From positions 1 through 12,391 of the forward strand of contig JAGGTX010000136.1 in the NCBI GenBank assembly GCA_021163525.1: a stretch of DNA of 12,391 nt, in the 5' to 3' direction. The translations under genes and the position numbers were made by a program. This DNA comes from Caldifarciminota bacterium (lineage in GTDB: Bacteria; Hydrothermota; UBA3072; B12-G15). Position 1 is the stretch's first letter; each line of letters begins with the position of its first letter. Positions 1 through 6,933 of this stretch are shown here, piece by piece. Under the pieces are notes generated by a model. That model was given only the letters and a program-made list of their open reading frames with translations. It made no database searches and was not told the DNA's origin.

Positions 1-3000
1 ATATCCAGAATGCCTGTCTTGTTCATGGTGCATTCCAGAACCTTCAGGTTATATACAGGCTTGTGGATGATGCATACTGGCTTTATGGAGGACGGTCTCC
101 CATAAACTATCCAGCAAGGGAACTTGGTCCCACAGGTCTGTTTTTCCTTGTGCTGGATGATACGGCCTTTAGCAAAAAATGGATAGGGAAGTCAAGGGAA
201 TGGAGTATGAAGATACTTTCTAACAAGTCTCCTTACAATGTAACCATTGACCCTGTGGGTGGAATTACCCATGAGGGCACGGTTTATTCAGATGGGACAA
301 CATTTTGTCCACTGCTGTTCCTTAAAGCATTGTCAAGGATTGAGCCTGATGTTTTGAACAGTGATAGCCTCACACTTGTCAGGGATAGTCTCCCCCATGG
401 TTTTCTTCATATAATGCTTCCTGAACCGAATATAGATGGTGGGTTTTTACCATTTGCTGACAGGGGTGGGCTTGTAAAGGGGTCTATTGGGACATTGATT
501 CTTAATAATAATATGTTTAATGATAATCTTTCATGTTATATACTCAAAAGGGTGAATAACAATATACTCAAAAGGATATGGGAAGACGGGCCAGGTTCAC
601 CCTACACCCACATTCTTTTCATAAACAGTGATGCAGAACCAGTTCAAACAGATTCAACCCCTGATATGTATTTTCCGCATAATGGCTGGGTTTGCACAAG
701 GAGTGGGTGGGATACAAGCGATGTTTTTGTTGCCTTTAAAACAGGGAGTTTTCACAGCCACCAGCATAATGCAATGAACCACTTTATCTTCACATGGAAT
801 AAATACTATTTGATTACTGATGACATATTCTCATATAAAAATAAAGCGATAGACCACAATACACTTTTAAATGGTCGTGCAGAGGCCGAGGATAGCCAGG
901 GCTATCCACATTTCTGGCGGAGGGGAAAGCCATTGAAGGTTTTCAGTGATAGTGTAATATGTCTTTATGAAGGATTTGTTGATTCAAGAGTTCAATATAA
1001 TGAACCTTACCATGGTAGATGGATAAGGAAGGGTGTGTTTGTAAAACCCCTGAAGTCATTGGTACTGTATGATTGGGGAATTTCAGAGGATTCTACAGCC
1101 CTTAAATGGCGTCTTCGTTTCAGACCCCCTGGAAGTTCCTTTATCTCTATTCAACATGGTGATACAGCCTGGGATTATATATACAAGAACGATACAACAA
1201 AGAAATTCATTATGCGATTCCTCTATCCTGAAGATAAACATGTTGCAATGATTTCTGGAAAGATAAATGTGGGATTCTGGGAAGTGGTTGATACTTTAAT
1301 TCATGGAGGTCAAATTACTCGCCCGCCGGATAATATACCAGACACGACTTACATTTATCATGATACACCTAAAAAAGAGGTAGAATTTCTGAATATGCTT
1401 GGTTTTCTGGATGGTAAAAGATACAGTGTGAATTTGACGAGTTATGTTTTTAATCTCGGGGCACAGATAGAAAATTTTGTTGTGGTTTTTAGCAGGAAGG
1501 TTGATACTTTGATAAAATGTTCATATGTTTTCAGAAACAATGATTCAGTTCCCACATATCATTTTATACCAGATTTTGAATCTCTTACAGACTACTTTTG
1601 TGTAATAAACAATGATACTTCATTGATTAAGAAAGATACCATCTGGAGCGACGAAAATGGACTTATAAGTTTTAAATATGGACCTGCGCATGAGTATGAC
1701 TCTCTCCATGTTATGATTTCAAGGGATATAACACCTCCATCTGCAAAATTCAAACCCGATTGGATTGTTAAGGAAATGTGGGGGAAGAAATTTGCAGCAG
1801 GGGGTAAGTATCCATTTTTCCAGATAAGGGATGATATTTCTGGAAGTTTCTTTTACAGGGTATATGGTGGTAACGGTCTTCTTGGTTGGGGCAGGGACGA
1901 TGGTGAAAGTTTTGCCTTCACAGAGACAACCTTATCCGGTGTCTTGCTGAGGGTTGAGGCTTTTGATAGCATGTTCAACAAAGGTGTATACACTGCTCCT
2001 TATGGCTCAGTGGATATTGGGCCCCTGTATTGCCCACATTACAATGTTCTTAATAGCAATAACCAGAGGAAGACCACAGGTGGAGAAAGACCTGTTCTTG
2101 TGTATGAGGTGAATGGTTCAGTTATTCTTTCTGATTCTACTGACAAATGGAGAAACCATTATCTGGGAGATGGTCATTATCCCTGTGTATGCAGGGATGA
2201 TTCACTCACTCATATTGTTTATGCAAAGAATTCTATGGTGCTTGAACATCTTGTGTGGCCTTATACCGAAAGCAGGAGGGAGATGTTGATTGAAGAGATT
2301 TTTGCTGATACACTATACCACCACAGAATAGAACCCCCGTCATTCGTATTAAAGCATGATACCATATTCACCCTTGTGGGTGTGTTTTCATGGAAGAGGA
2401 TGGCCGAGGAGAATTGGAGTGCAAAATACAGGTTATTTCTTTTGGTCCTTCCATCCGATACTCTCCAGGGTGATACCTGTATAAAGATAGCGCATTATGA
2501 GAAGATCTTTGGTCACATACCCGATACACTGTTCTACTGTCCTTCAATAACCCATTATAAGAACGGAATATATTGTGTATGGAATGTCCCTGATGATTTT
2601 GATTCAACGGGTATATGGCTATATGATGTTTCCTCGGATAAAATAATGAGGGTTTCTGATACATCCTTCTCCCATTCTCCCTATGCTGGTCATTATGCAG
2701 ACGGTATAGATATTGTGTGGATCAATAATGGAAATGTCCTTCACAGGTTTTATAATGGTGTTCTTCATCCTGTGGACACAATCTGCATCGGGAATTTCAT
2801 AAATCCACATATAATAAATGGTAATGTAAGTTCATTCCAGAGGGATTCAACCATATATGTTTATTATTTCAACAGGAAGGAATGGGTTTGCATTGATAGT
2901 TTTGCTGGAACAAATCCATTTTTATTCTATGGTCCGGATAGCTCCATTGGTGTTATGTATAAGAGGCATATAACTGGTGGTTGGAAGATTTGTATGAGGA

Positions 3001-5645
3001 ACATAGGGAGATATCCATGGCACAAGATGGATGATATTGGCCTTCTCTATAACAACCAGAGGAAGGTTGTTGAGGATACAGGGAAGACATATGTATATTT
3101 TACAGATTCAGGGTATGTATACAGATGCTATTCAGAATCAATACCTGAATTTTCAAGGGACTGGTATGTCTGTGAAGGAACCTATCCTTCATGTGATGGT
3201 GGACATTTTATTATCATCAGGGGAGAGAGTTTGATTCTGGATGATTCAGTGGTATTGAAGGTCTTACCTGAAGGGTATATACCAGGTGCACCTGATATTG
3301 ATGAAGATAATGGAATTCTTTATATAGCATTATCACATATTCACAATGTAACAGTGGAAGATATAGCCACGCATTATTCCCTTGAGGTATGTAGATATGA
3401 GGGGCCAGAGAATTTTTACTGGACAACGGTGTATGATACTTTCAAGCTTACCAGTCCGATACCACCAAAATATATAGCAGGTCCTGATATTGTTGTGGAT
3501 AATGGTAAGGGATTTATAGCTTTTGACAATTTTTATGGTGTTTTTCTTGCATTCCTTTATGATGCAGGGGATTCAGTATCCTATATAGGGAATGGTGTTC
3601 ACCCATCACTATATCTTGAAGGGGATTATCTGAACCTTTTATTCAGTGCGAAACCCCTGATTAAACTGAGGAGGATAAACCTATCAACACGGCGTCCATC
3701 ACCGTATCAAATTGTTGGTAATGGTTTTTATCCTGTCTCAGGAAATCTGAATACCATCTTTTATGAAAGAGATGGTTATGTCTATTATAAAAATCTTTAT
3801 CCTGGTGAAGAAGTGGAGATTGATAAAGGAGGAAGTCCTCAATGTATATATAATGGGCCATCACAATATATATTATGTGCATACAACGGAAATGGAAGAA
3901 TGAAGATAAAGAAGATACCGATAAAACCTGTTACCTTTCTTTCTGGTAATGTTAAGGGGAAACTGGAAGGGGATTGTTATATAACCGGTGATATAACAGT
4001 TCCAGATGGAGACACGCTGATTCTTGAGGAAAATACAAAATTTATTATTGCAGATTTTAATGATAAAACAGGAGAAAGCGGGGATATAAAGGTAAGGGTT
4101 GATGGGGTGATGAAGGCCTCTGGTGTGGAATTCACAGGGGAAGGCTGGTATGGAATAGTATCTTCAGGTTATCTTGAATTAAGGAAATGCACCATTTCTG
4201 GTGCTGATACAGGGATAGTGTCAACAGGATACTCTAAAATCTACAAAAACAGGATAAATGCCGGGATAGGGATAGTTTCAAATGGATGTGATTCAATTAT
4301 TGGAAACAGGATTGATGGAAGTAAAAAGGGAATAATTGTGGAAAGAGAAGGAGAATTTATTGGTGCAAACATGTTGTCCAGCTGTGATACAGGAATGGTC
4401 ATAAAATCAAATGTGGAGATTTGCGGGAATGTCTTCAATGGATGTAAGGTGGATCTTGCAGTATTCTCTTCCAATCCCATTCTTGGTAATGCAGAAGAAG
4501 GAATAGGTGGCTGTAATGTATTTACAGGAGAAAGCCTATTTATCTCAGGTTCCTGGGATGGAACCCTGAAGGCTGAAGGAAACTGGTGGGCAGGGGATAG
4601 TGTTTTGGGAAAGATAAGTGGTGGGGATGTTGATATATCACCGGTTGCACTTTCTGGTAGACTTGAGAATAACACAACTCTCATGGGTAATCAGTATATA
4701 ACAGGGACCTTGAAGGTTCCAGAAGGAATATCCCTTGTGGTAAAACCTGGAACCAGATTGTTCTTTGTGAATAATTATAGCACAGAAGGAGATTCATTCA
4801 GTGGCCTTGAGATTTCAGGAAATGCAACGATAGGTCCTGATTGTTGGTTCCGACCTGCTGTTATCACAGATGAAGTTGAGTGGAAGGGTATTATTCTTCA
4901 CACCTCTGTATCCATTATGAGAAATAACATTGCTTGTGCGGAGACAGGAATTTATACAACATCGGTTTTAAGTATGATAAAGAGTTCTATTCTAAATTCA
5001 AATACAGGCGTCTATGTAGATACCAGTGGAATATGCACTATGCAGAAGGATACCGTTAAAGGATGTGATATTGGCATTATGGTAAAGGGAATGGTATCTG
5101 TGAAAAAGAGCGTTATTATGGATAACCATACAGGTGTATATGTTGATGGGAATGGGAACGCAGACATGGGTATTGGATGTGGTAAGAATATTATGGTGAA
5201 TGATGAATGGAATGTATACAACAATACGGAGAATGATATATATGCAAAGAAAAACTGGTGGGGAACCACCGATACCAGCGTGATAAACGAAAAGATATAT
5301 GATAGAAGGGACAACCCTGAAAAGGGAGAGGTTTTCTATATGCCCATACTTGAAGACATGACAGCACTATCAAAGGGAGACTTTTTTGTTCTTTTAACAC
5401 CCGAGATTGTGAAGGTGGAGAATAATATTGGTAGAGGAATATTTAAGATTAGGTTACTCCATCCCGGAGGCAGGGCTAAATTTGAGTTATTTGACATTAT
5501 GGGAAGAAGAATAAGTAAGAAGGAGATAGAGGTAAATCGGGGATTGAACAGTGTAACCCTTAATTTCAGTCTTCCTGATGGAATTTACTTTTTAAGGATA
5601 AAAGGTGGAAGGAATCGTTTCCATAAACTTATCCTGATAAAATAA
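1..5645 (+). CDS. Giant secreted heparinase II/III-like, propeller-like, beta-helix protein with T9SS-type C-terminus (5' partial)
   Basis: The frame has no stop back to base 3, so the gene begins outside the window. A GTG at 63 is only an internal candidate start, and any signal peptide is missing. Domains in order follow. About 63-1100 resembles the heparinase II/III fold (PF07940): an RSGW motif, a His-rich HSHQHN stretch at 753-770, then an ITDD segment and DHNTLLNG. About 2040-3940 is beta-rich and repetitive with no clear family; it looks like propeller blades, and NNQRK recurs at 2058 and 3051. About 3942-5350 holds two parallel beta-helix modules (NosD/pectate-lyase-like). The last 70 or so residues (LFDIMGRR, then LPDGIYFLRIKGG and a basic end) resemble a T9SS type A sorting domain. 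I infer a surface or secreted polysaccharide-degrading or -binding protein. The substrate is unknown. Family assignment is moderately sure; catalytic activity is less so. The stop is TAA, with no clear terminator after it. Confidence 0.85.
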   Translation, partial: IQNACLVHGAFQNLQVIYRLVDDAYWLYGGRSPINYPARELGPTGLFFLVLDDTAFSKKWIGKSREWSMKILSNKSPYNVTIDPVGGITHEGTVYSDGTTFCPLLFLKALSRIEPDVLNSDSLTLVRDSLPHGFLHIMLPEPNIDGGFLPFADRGGLVKGSIGTLILNNNMFNDNLSCYILKRVNNNILKRIWEDGPGSPYTHILFINSDAEPVQTDSTPDMYFPHNGWVCTRSGWDTSDVFVAFKTGSFHSHQHNAMNHFIFTWNKYYLITDDIFSYKNKAIDHNTLLNGRAEAEDSQGYPHFWRRGKPLKVFSDSVICLYEGFVDSRVQYNEPYHGRWIRKGVFVKPLKSLVLYDWGISEDSTALKWRLRFRPPGSSFISIQHGDTAWDYIYKNDTTKKFIMRFLYPEDKHVAMISGKINVGFWEVVDTLIHGGQITRPPDNIPDTTYIYHDTPKKEVEFLNMLGFLDGKRYSVNLTSYVFNLGAQIENFVVVFSRKVDTLIKCSYVFRNNDSVPTYHFIPDFESLTDYFCVINNDTSLIKKDTIWSDENGLISFKYGPAHEYDSLHVMISRDITPPSAKFKPDWIVKEMWGKKFAAGGKYPFFQIRDDISGSFFYRVYGGNGLLGWGRDDGESFAFTETTLSGVLLRVEAFDSMFNKGVYTAPYGSVDIGPLYCPHYNVLNSNNQRKTTGGERPVLVYEVNGSVILSDSTDKWRNHYLGDGHYPCVCRDDSLTHIVYAKNSMVLEHLVWPYTESRREMLIEEIFADTLYHHRIEPPSFVLKHDTIFTLVGVFSWKRMAEENWSAKYRLFLLVLPSDTLQGDTCIKIAHYEKIFGHIPDTLFYCPSITHYKNGIYCVWNVPDDFDSTGIWLYDVSSDKIMRVSDTSFSHSPYAGHYADGIDIVWINNGNVLHRFYNGVLHPVDTICIGNFINPHIINGNVSSFQRDSTIYVYYFNRKEWVCIDSFAGTNPFLFYGPDSSIGVMYKRHITGGWKICMRNIGRYPWHKMDDIGLLYNNQRKVVEDTGKTYVYFTDSGYVYRCYSESIPEFSRDWYVCEGTYPSCDGGHFIIIRGESLILDDSVVLKVLPEGYIPGAPDIDEDNGILYIALSHIHNVTVEDIATHYSLEVCRYEGPENFYWTTVYDTFKLTSPIPPKYIAGPDIVVDNGKGFIAFDNFYGVFLAFLYDAGDSVSYIGNGVHPSLYLEGDYLNLLFSAKPLIKLRRINLSTRRPSPYQIVGNGFYPVSGNLNTIFYERDGYVYYKNLYPGEEVEIDKGGSPQCIYNGPSQYILCAYNGNGRMKIKKIPIKPVTFLSGNVKGKLEGDCYITGDITVPDGDTLILEENTKFIIADFNDKTGESGDIKVRVDGVMKASGVEFTGEGWYGIVSSGYLELRKCTISGADTGIVSTGYSKIYKNRINAGIGIVSNGCDSIIGNRIDGSKKGIIVEREGEFIGANMLSSCDTGMVIKSNVEICGNVFNGCKVDLAVFSSNPILGNAEEGIGGCNVFTGESLFISGSWDGTLKAEGNWWAGDSVLGKISGGDVDISPVALSGRLENNTTLMGNQYITGTLKVPEGISLVVKPGTRLFFVNNYSTEGDSFSGLEISGNATIGPDCWFRPAVITDEVEWKGIILHTSVSIMRNNIACAETGIYTTSVLSMIKSSILNSNTGVYVDTSGICTMQKDTVKGCDIGIMVKGMVSVKKSVIMDNHTGVYVDGNGNADMGIGCGKNIMVNDEWNVYNNTENDIYAKKNWWGTTDTSVINEKIYDRRDNPEKGEVFYMPILEDMTALSKGDFFVLLTPEIVKVENNIGRGIFKIRLLHPGGRAKFELFDIMGRRISKKEIEVNRGLNSVTLNFSLPDGIYFLRIKGGRNRFHKLILIK
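538..585 (+). repeat. 24-bp tandem micro-duplication within the lyase region
   Basis: The 14-base string ATATACTCAAAAGG occurs at 538-551 and again at 562-575, a period of 24 bases. This duplicates the peptide ILKR eight residues apart without breaking the frame. The second half of each unit has diverged. It is probably an old slippage duplication with no wider role. Confidence 0.55.
2058..3940 (+). repeat. Duplicated beta-propeller-like half-units in the giant protein
   Basis: Two stretches start with the same peptide, NNQRK, at 2058-2072 and 3051-3065 (993 bases, 331 codons apart). Each continues in the same order: a short aromatic strand (VLVYE or YVYFT), a Gly-Val turn (GSV or GYV), a Ser-rich segment, a Trp, and then a YP pair before an acidic or Gly-rich turn. 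Similar strand-turn patterns recur later, for example YPVSGNLNTIFYERDGYVYY near 3730-3790. I read this as an ancient protein-level duplication of several blades. The blade count cannot be set by eye. Confidence 0.45.
3942..4652 (+). repeat. Parallel beta-helix module 1 (capped by NWWAGD)
   Basis: The module opens with SGNVKG, then YITGDITVPDGDTLILEENT, a cap typical of right-handed beta-helix proteins. Short rungs follow with the pattern 'x-G-I-V-x-x-G', for example DTGIVSTG and GIGIVSNG, then NRI and NVF Asn-turn rungs. It ends with NWWAGDS at 4581-4601 and a closing IS-G-G-DVDISPVAL strand. The layout repeats in the next module, 711 bases (237 codons) downstream. Confidence 0.6.
4653..5352 (+). 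repeat. Parallel beta-helix module 2 (capped by NWWGTT)
   Basis: This copy matches the order of module 1: SGRLE opening, YITGTLKVPEGISLVVKPGT cap, then rungs such as ETGIYTTS, NTGVYVDTSG and HTGVYVDGNG. It ends with NWWGTTD from 5253 and a closing GEVFYMPIL strand. The NWWG-to-IxD-to-YxPxL ending is a recurring feature of beta-helix surface proteins. Nucleotide identity to module 1 is low, so the duplication is old. Confidence 0.6.
5430..5645 (+). other. C-terminal T9SS type A-like sorting domain
   Basis: The last 70 or so residues form a small beta-sandwich pattern: FELFDIMGRRISKKEIE, an Asn-Arg-Gly turn, VTLNFSLPDGIYFLRIKGG and the basic tail NRFHKLILIK. This matches the usual order of type IX sorting domains (a hydrophobic strand with D-x-x-G-R, then G-x-Y-x-x-x-x at a conserved spacing, then a K-rich end). 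The usual leading NP motif is not obvious here. In the family the domain is cleaved during export across the outer membrane; whether this cell has the full T9SS cannot be seen here. Confidence 0.65.
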
Positions 5646-5697
5646 GACCACTTACTCTAATTTTAGATTCTGATTCTTCTGGAGCGGGGGCTCTCTA

Positions 5698-5726
5698 TTG
5701 ACTGATATATTCATTATGGTTATAAT
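5698..5726 (+). promoter_or_regulatory. Near-consensus sigma-70 promoter for the sirtuin operon, predicted leaderless
   Basis: The -35 box TTGACT (5698-5703) and the -10 box TATAAT (5721-5726) are separated by 17 bases, the ideal spacing. The usual start point is about seven bases past the -10 box, near 5732-5734, which is the sirtuin ATG itself. No Shine-Dalgarno sequence lies upstream of that ATG. A TAA stop at 5723-5725, in the sirtuin frame and inside the -10 box, prevents any further upstream start. Confidence 0.8.
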
Positions 5727-5731
5727 CTGGC

Positions 5732-6457
5732 ATGCAGGAAACACTTGAAAAACTCCAGGAATTGATTGATAATTCTAAATATATAGTTGCACTCAGTGGA
5801 GCAGGTATATCCACATCTGCTGGAATACCCGACTTTCGTGGTGAAAAAGGGATTTACTCACTCGGGCTTTATGACCCTTACAGGACATTTGATATTAATT
5901 ATTTCAAGGAAGACCCATCATACTTTTTCCGATTTGCAAGGGAGTTTCTTAAAATCTACGAAGGTGTAAAACCAACAAAGGGGCATATGTTTCTTGCTGA
6001 ACTTGAGAAAAAAGGGAAACTTAAGGTTGTAATAACGCAGAATATAGATGGCCTGCATCAGATGGCAGGTTCAAAGAATGTTATTGAATTGCACGGTAGT
6101 TTCAGGTCAGGTAGATGCCTTTCCTGTGGAAAGGTTTATGATTTTGAGTGGATGAGGAAAACCCTTCTTGAAACAGATGATCTCTACTGCAACTGTGGTG
6201 GTGTAGTAAAACCAGATGTTGTGTTCTTTGGAGAGCCTGTAATTGGTATAGATGAAGCACAGAGGCATAGCGTCATGGCAGACCTGTTCCTTGTTCTGGG
6301 TTCATCCCTTACTGTTCAACCAGCATCCATCCTTCCATACCTGACATCGGGAAGGGTTGTGATAATAAACAAGGGTGATTGTGCTTTTCCAGAGGAGAGG
6401 GCAGAGATAATCCTGAACGATGATATAGACAGTGTTGTTGAGAGGTTGAAATGGTGA
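5732..6457 (+). CDS. cobB: Sir2-family NAD-dependent protein deacylase (sirtuin, CobB/Sir2Tm type)
   Basis: At 241 residues this is the normal length of a bacterial sirtuin, a cytosolic enzyme that removes acyl groups from lysines using NAD+, giving nicotinamide and O-acyl-ADP-ribose. Visible landmarks are the NAD-binding GAGIS (23-27) followed by GIPDFRG, TQNID (102-106), catalytic His121 in ELHGS, and GSSL before the second Rossmann part. The structural zinc cysteines are C129, C132, C153 and C155, the second pair being C-x-C. Overall pattern, including GIY and RFAREF, resembles the Thermotoga class U enzyme. The Tyr/Arg pair (Y-x-x-R) of desuccinylase-type class III sirtuins is absent where I would expect it, so simple deacetylase activity is more likely. 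It is first in an operon and its end overlaps queT by 7 bases. The start is fixed by the in-frame stop just upstream. Confidence 0.95.
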   Translation: MQETLEKLQELIDNSKYIVALSGAGISTSAGIPDFRGEKGIYSLGLYDPYRTFDINYFKEDPSYFFRFAREFLKIYEGVKPTKGHMFLAELEKKGKLKVVITQNIDGLHQMAGSKNVIELHGSFRSGRCLSCGKVYDFEWMRKTLLETDDLYCNCGGVVKPDVVFFGEPVIGIDEAQRHSVMADLFLVLGSSLTVQPASILPYLTSGRVVIINKGDCAFPEERAEIILNDDIDSVVERLKW

Positions 6458-6933
6458 AAAGGTTTGCAAGGATTGCAATAATAGCCGCAGTTTATGTTGC
6501 ATTGACGGTTTTACTTGCACCTATAAGTTTTTACGCATTCCAGGTGAGGATTGCTGAGGCACTCACTGTTCTTCCATTTTTATTCCCCGAAGCTATATGG
6601 GGACTTTTCATAGGTTGTTTTATTGCAAATTTTTTTGGTGGGCTCGGGCTGGTTGATGTGACCGTGGGCAGTCTTTTAACACTTCTTGCTGCTGTTTTAA
6701 CACATCTGACTGCAAAGACCGGCAAGCCATACCTCGCACCCTTACCACCGCTGTTCATAAATGCCTTTGGTGTGAGTGCATATCTTGTGGTTTTGCTTGA
6801 ACCACCATCCCTCCCCTTCCATCTGCCACCGTACCTCCTTTTCGTTATCTCAATCTTTATTGGTGAGGCAATAGCAACCTATGGACTTGGGCTTCCCCTT
6901 CTTTACTTTCTGAAAAGAAAGGAGTGGAATTGA
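6451..6933 (+). CDS. queT: QueT-family ECF transporter S component (putative queuosine-precursor uptake)
   Basis: A 160-residue, very hydrophobic protein with about five or six membrane segments. The stretch QVRIAEALTVLPFLFPEA and the following GLFIGCFIAN and GSLLTLLAAVLT are hallmarks of the QueT family (PF06177). These S components bind a small substrate, thought to be a 7-deazaguanine queuosine precursor, and work with a shared ECF energizing module (A, A', T) encoded elsewhere. No queuosine gene or ECF module gene is in this window, so substrate is assigned by family only. ATG at 6451 has AGAGG (6441-6445) five bases upstream, inside the sirtuin gene. A GTG one codon later is an alternative. 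The 7-base overlap upstream and 4-base overlap downstream suggest translational coupling. No preQ1 riboswitch is possible directly upstream, because that DNA encodes the sirtuin. Confidence 0.85.
   Translation: MVKRFARIAIIAAVYVALTVLLAPISFYAFQVRIAEALTVLPFLFPEAIWGLFIGCFIANFFGGLGLVDVTVGSLLTLLAAVLTHLTAKTGKPYLAPLPPLFINAFGVSAYLVVLLEPPSLPFHLPPYLLFVISIFIGEAIATYGLGLPLLYFLKRKEWN
6918..6924 (+). promoter_or_regulatory. Ribosome binding site that selects a TTG start for the GGDEF gene
   Basis: AAAGGAG at 6918-6924 sits five bases before TTG 6930, a normal spacing. A GTG at 6924-6926, in the same frame, would overlap the last G of the site and leave no spacer, so TTG is the better start. The TTG then overlaps the queT stop as TTGA. 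Confidence 0.6.

Noticed and set aside
4241..4684. 147-codon open frame on the minus strand inside the giant gene
   Set aside because: It lies wholly within a well-supported plus-strand beta-helix region, and its Ser/Pro/Phe-rich product looks like the reverse reading of Gly/Asn-rich repeats.
5656..5693. Possible terminator after the giant gene (TCTAA/TTAGA and GAGC/GCTC pairs)
   Set aside because: The stems are only 4-5 bp, and neither is followed by a T run.
6300..6450. preQ1 riboswitch upstream of queT
   Set aside because: This DNA encodes conserved sirtuin sequence and no riboswitch core was seen by eye.
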